From contig CM057062.1 of the NCBI GenBank assembly GCA_029945375.1, positions 372,001 through 436,000 on the forward strand: 64,000 bases of DNA, given 5' to 3'. This document shows, one piece after another, positions 60,639-64,000 of this stretch (positions are counted from its first letter, which is position 1; every line of letters starts with the position of its first letter). The DNA is from Agaricus subrufescens (taxonomy: Eukaryota > Basidiomycota > Agaricomycetes > Agaricales > Agaricaceae). The notes beneath the pieces were generated by a model. The model made no database searches. It had not been told where the DNA came from and saw only the letters and a program-made list of their open reading frames with translations. Both the position numbers and the translations under genes were made by a program.

Positions 60639-62675
60639 TTATAGATCCGAATCATTGATTGTCCAATACTTTGCATCCCTCCGTGTTTTGTGTATAAACC
60701 CTCGATTTGCGCCATCCCCCAAAATATAGCTCATTGCTTCATATTGTTTCGGCATCAAGATGGCAGATGTTTGCATTTGAATGAGTTGTGCGTGTTCCCT
60801 GAACCTGTCGCAGAAACCAGGTATAAAGGGGCTACTAGCAACCCTGAAAAGGCTAGATGGGCGTATGATCCTAGAACGCCAGTTTCGCGGAATCTAGTAG
60901 CAAAAATATGAATGATACTTCGTTTCACGTTATACTAGATGCCAATGCCAAACCTTTTCGATGAACCTTGGGAAATCAGTATAAAATAACATGCCCTGTA
61001 AATTTTTCCATGCAACTTGTGAAATTTGTCGCAAGATACTTTCCTCCAGTTTCCCAACATGCTGTTCTACTGAAGTGAAAAATGCATGTAACGCGAAAGC
61101 ATAAGAACTCCAACGGGGAACTGTATCATTAAAATAGCTTAGTATGCCATCGAGTGACGTAAAATGTTTTAATACTCACTGGGATTAGTGTTCGACGTAT
61201 AGCTGAGAGTACAAATAACCCTCTCCAAGCAATGCCAAGTAACGGCTGGCGAATGAATGAAATATTGCTTGCACCGCTTCTCGTCCACAAGAAAGTCAAG
61301 AAATGATCTATGATAGAGCTGGAATTTGCTCAGCTCCGTACCATCCCTTATCACCTGAAGTACGGAATATAAGTTGCTGATTGCGGCGTGAAACTCTACC
61401 GTGGAAAGACCGAGAGCCAAGCAATAGGATTTGATTTTATCGCTTTGATGATCAACCTTTCTATAGTATCTTTGGTGAACGGGGCTTCGGTCAAGGTGGA
61501 GCAGTAACAGGGTGTTGGGAAGTATTCCTTCGGGTATCTGCATCATGAGCAACATATAGAGTTGGTCCAAAGCTGAGAAGGGGTTTTCCACCGTTGGCAA
61601 ATCCACCTGCAGTATCATACGCAGCCGTTCCTCAACTCCGGCTCTGCCATTACTAAGTCCATCGATGTATCGAACAGCAGTAGCTGCATACACAAACAAC
61701 CCGGCAGATTGAGAGACAAGGCAGCAAATGTCTTTATCCTCCGGCCAAGATACGTCCTGAGGAATATTGTGCTTGGCACGGATCATGTTAAAGCTGGCAT
61801 GGAGGTATGCTTTGATATCGCTATCAGCATTATCAGAGAGTGTGAGGGGCAGCGTCCAAGAAGTGTTGGTTGAAGTACCAGATGAGAAGGCGGAGGTGAT
61901 AGGAGGTTCGGGACGGCTGAAGAAAGCCCACAAAAACGGTGTTGTCCGCTCGTGAATAGAAGTGGTGATAAGATGTATGATCTGAAGTTGCGCGTCAACA
62001 GTTGTGCACTCATCAAGACCATCAACGACAATGACTAAACCGGTTTCTACATTGTGACCATTGACACCTGGTTGGAACAACGGCTTGACAAGGAGCTCCA
62101 GAAATTGAGTTTTCAGTTCCTTCTCGAGCACAAGAGGATTATCGAGAATGATTGCGTCGATGCAGTCGTGGTATGCAGAATATTGGGTTGTGAGTTGGTA
62201 GACGATGGTCGGAATGAATTTCGTAGGATCGTTCCAAAGGCTGGGTCTGTAGAAGAAGAATGATGCGCCAAGGTTCCCTGACGCTTTGAGCTTGTGTGCA
62301 CAATCCCGTGCAATTGCTGATTTCCCTGCCCCAGCAGGCCCAGTCATCAAAAATGCCTGTTTCTCCGATTCCCACTGCCCCTTGCCCCAGCTAGTGATTT
62401 CACGAATGTATTCTTCACGAGTACCAGGGTGACACCCAAGATCACCGCGTGCACTCGAGTCATGGATCGCTTCGCGTTGAACATAATCAAGCAGTTTTTT
62501 AATACCTTTCCCTTTCTCTTCGGATACATAAGCCTTTGTCAACATGGGCAATGCTCAATGTGGGAGGGCACCTACTGGTATTATTTCCGACATGGATCAC
62601 ACTGTTGGGCCCATTTACTTCGAAATAGTTACCACCGTTCAGAGTGGCTCCATTGGATCCTTGGAGAATTTGCAT
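60639..62675 (-). CDS. NACHT-domain NLR-like protein, copy 6 (intact)
   Basis: Model: exons 62675-62576, 62517-61180, 61120-60954, 60893-60639; 619 aa. Exon 1 is the MQ type (MQILQGSNGATLNGGNYFEV), like the orphan exon at 21372 and pseudogene copy 2. Exon 2 carries GCHPGTREEYIREITSWG, P-loop GPAGAGKSAIARDCAHKL, Walker B VIVVDGLDECTTVD, FLWAFFSRPEPPI and SQSAGLFVYAATAVRYIDGL. Exon 3 has LEESILRQISQVAWKNL. Exon 4 is the longest in the family (85 codons): IPRNWRSRIIRPS, an insert of about 17 residues, then MSYILGDGANRGF. No lesion found. Linker deletions and the NGHNV block place copies 2, 3 and 6 nearer to each other than to copies 1, 4 and 5. Confidence 0.87.
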
Positions 62676-63271
62676 AGGAGGCAGGAGTGCAAGCTGCTGC
62701 AGTAGATGGTGGGGTGAGTTGAAGTCGAAGCTTCAACCTCGCAGTTTTAAGGTTCCGACCTGATAGACACCCTGAAGTCATGAAGGCTGTCCATGATCAG
62801 ACCCATGATAGGCGCTCTTGTGGTTTCTGTTGTTCATCCATTGCCAACGTACACGGCTTATTCTCAACCGTAGTGTTACACTTGGCGATGCTAATTTCAA
62901 GTTCTTGCAGATGTCTATGGCAAAGAAAGAAAAAAAAACTAGTTGTCAGCATTGATGGTTAGCATAGCGTCAAGCCCTCAAGCGCCCGCGTCTGATCCTC
63001 TGATCCCTTCTCGCGTCCTCATTGGTCCGCGGCGTACAATCGTGTGTTTTCATCAATCCTCATTATCCATCTATAATAAACCCACTCCTTGCCTACGTTG
63101 GACTCTCCTCTAGCCCATATCCAACTGTCACCCATCTGTGCCCCCCTCGTGTTAGTCCACATGTAACCCTTGTCTGCACGCGTCTTCCTCATTTTTGCCG
63201 TAGCCCGTGTTCTCCCGGGGCGGACAAACTCCCCCAGCCCCCCTGAGTCTCTTCTCCTCCAACGCGTCCTC
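62676..63271. other. divergent intergenic region
   Basis: 0.6 kb between copy 6 (minus) and the plus-strand FGRSRSRTP gene, with 5' regions of both expected here. No coding feature seen. Confidence 0.4.
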
Positions 63272-63771
63272 ATGCACATACGCAAGCTTTTCCGCTTTGG
63301 TCGCTCACGGTCAAGAACTCCAGCCCTAGAAGACTCGAGGGACCCCAGCCACGTCTCATCATCTCATGCGCCCTCTGCCGCCCATGTTTCATCCTCTCGT
63401 GCTTCCTTGAGCTTTGAACCACCCCGACACGGTATGCCTCCATCAACAACTGTCATTTTCAGATACTCACGGTTTCAGATAATCACTCTGTTACTCCTCC
63501 CTCCGACATTGTGCTGGATGGCTCGACTACCCAACCCGATCATGCATCACTACCGGTCACTACGCGTGCAATCTCCGAGGATCCACATCTTACAACAATT
63601 CCCAACCTCAGCGGTTCGCTCAACTGTTCCCAGTCCCACACAAATACTTCTTCAGAGTGCCGCGATCTATTGTTCATTCCTCAGCATTTTCCGGCGCATA
63701 CAACAGGATCGCAACAGTCATTACTGTCTCTGGCATTGACAGTCAGTTCTATTAACCAGCTCGTAAAATGA
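63272..63771 (+). CDS. FGRSRSRTP N-terminal module gene, possibly partial
   Basis: Model: join 63272-63431, 63479-63771; 150 aa ending in TGA. It starts MHIRKLFRFGRSRSRTPALE, then a Ser-rich spacer (SSSHAPSAAHVSSSRAS), a 47-nt intron, and a Ser/Thr-rich second exon (SGSLNCSQSHTNTSSECRD) ending SLLSLALTVSSINQLVK. It is the counterpart of the orphan module at 7576. Such a basic Arg/Ser N-terminus followed by a disordered spacer is typical of the 5' end of larger NLR or WD40 genes. A GTCAGT donor just before the stop (about 63740) would allow splicing to exons beyond the window, so the true gene may continue to the right. Confidence 0.45.
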
Positions 63772-64000
63772 CAATACTGAAAGGATATCCACCTCCTCTA
63801 AAACGTTGGACTGATATTCCGGTACGCCCGATGGTCGTCAGAGCATTCATGACTCCAGAAATGTATCTGTCACCGGCAACATGAATACGGGTGAAAATAT
63901 TCCGTCACATGTTTGATACATAACTGCTAAACATATCCGTAGTCAATTACATTGGTGGCGGGAGCAGTAATTGTAAGGAGTTAGTTGTCTTTGACATATT
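63772..64000. other. right edge, nothing recognised
   Basis: 229 bp to the window end. No supported feature. It might be intron of the preceding gene. Confidence 0.3.

Overview
This is nuclear DNA of a filamentous basidiomycete, most likely an Agaricomycete. The genes are dense and cut by many introns, usually 45-65 nt with GT..AG ends. Several families are typical of mushroom-forming fungi: an F-box protein with a leading coiled coil, a DExxD/NDxxSxxxE sesquiterpene synthase, a P450 with many introns, a GPI-anchored chitin deacetylase, and short NACHT proteins carrying the signature GCHPGTREEYI. I see no viral, plasmid, CRISPR, rRNA or tRNA genes. Gene models below were built by hand from splice signals, reading-frame phase and family motifs.

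Layout. 0-7 kb: F-box gene cut by the left edge (minus), NACHT gene 1 (plus), sesquiterpene synthase (plus). 7.6 kb: orphan 5' module of an NLR-type gene. 9-17 kb: housekeeping block with nucleoside hydrolase, epsin, a divergent conserved Cys-rich protein, and a P450. 17-27 kb: gene-poor and decayed, with an orphan NLR first exon and a NACHT pseudogene. 27-34 kb: chitin deacetylase and mitochondrial elongation factor G. 34.5-48 kb: three tandem copies of an unrecognised multi-pass membrane protein, interrupted by a dead aldo/keto reductase gene that carries a 120-bp foldback repeat. 49.5-52 kb: a small membrane protein and a Hal2-type 3'(2'),5'-bisphosphate nucleotidase. 52-63.8 kb: four head-to-tail NACHT genes on the minus strand (one with a nonsense codon), another orphan first exon, and a 5' module related to the one at 7.6 kb.

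The most unusual content is the NACHT family. Five full-length copies, one clear pseudogene and two orphan first exons share one exon plan. Exon 1 is a mini-exon of about 20-33 codons (31-33 in the complete genes) ending in phase 1, with an NGG/NG motif. Exon 2 holds the whole NACHT ATPase, exon 3 is a short helical exon, and exon 4 encodes a 65-85 residue C-terminus with W+xRIIRP and AYILGxGDKKG signatures. No WD40, ankyrin or TPR repeats follow. This looks like an expanding, birth-and-death family of repeat-less NLR-like proteins, plausibly for innate or allorecognition; that function is inferred, not shown. The second notable system is the tandem trio of about 790-residue membrane proteins, for which I recognise no family.
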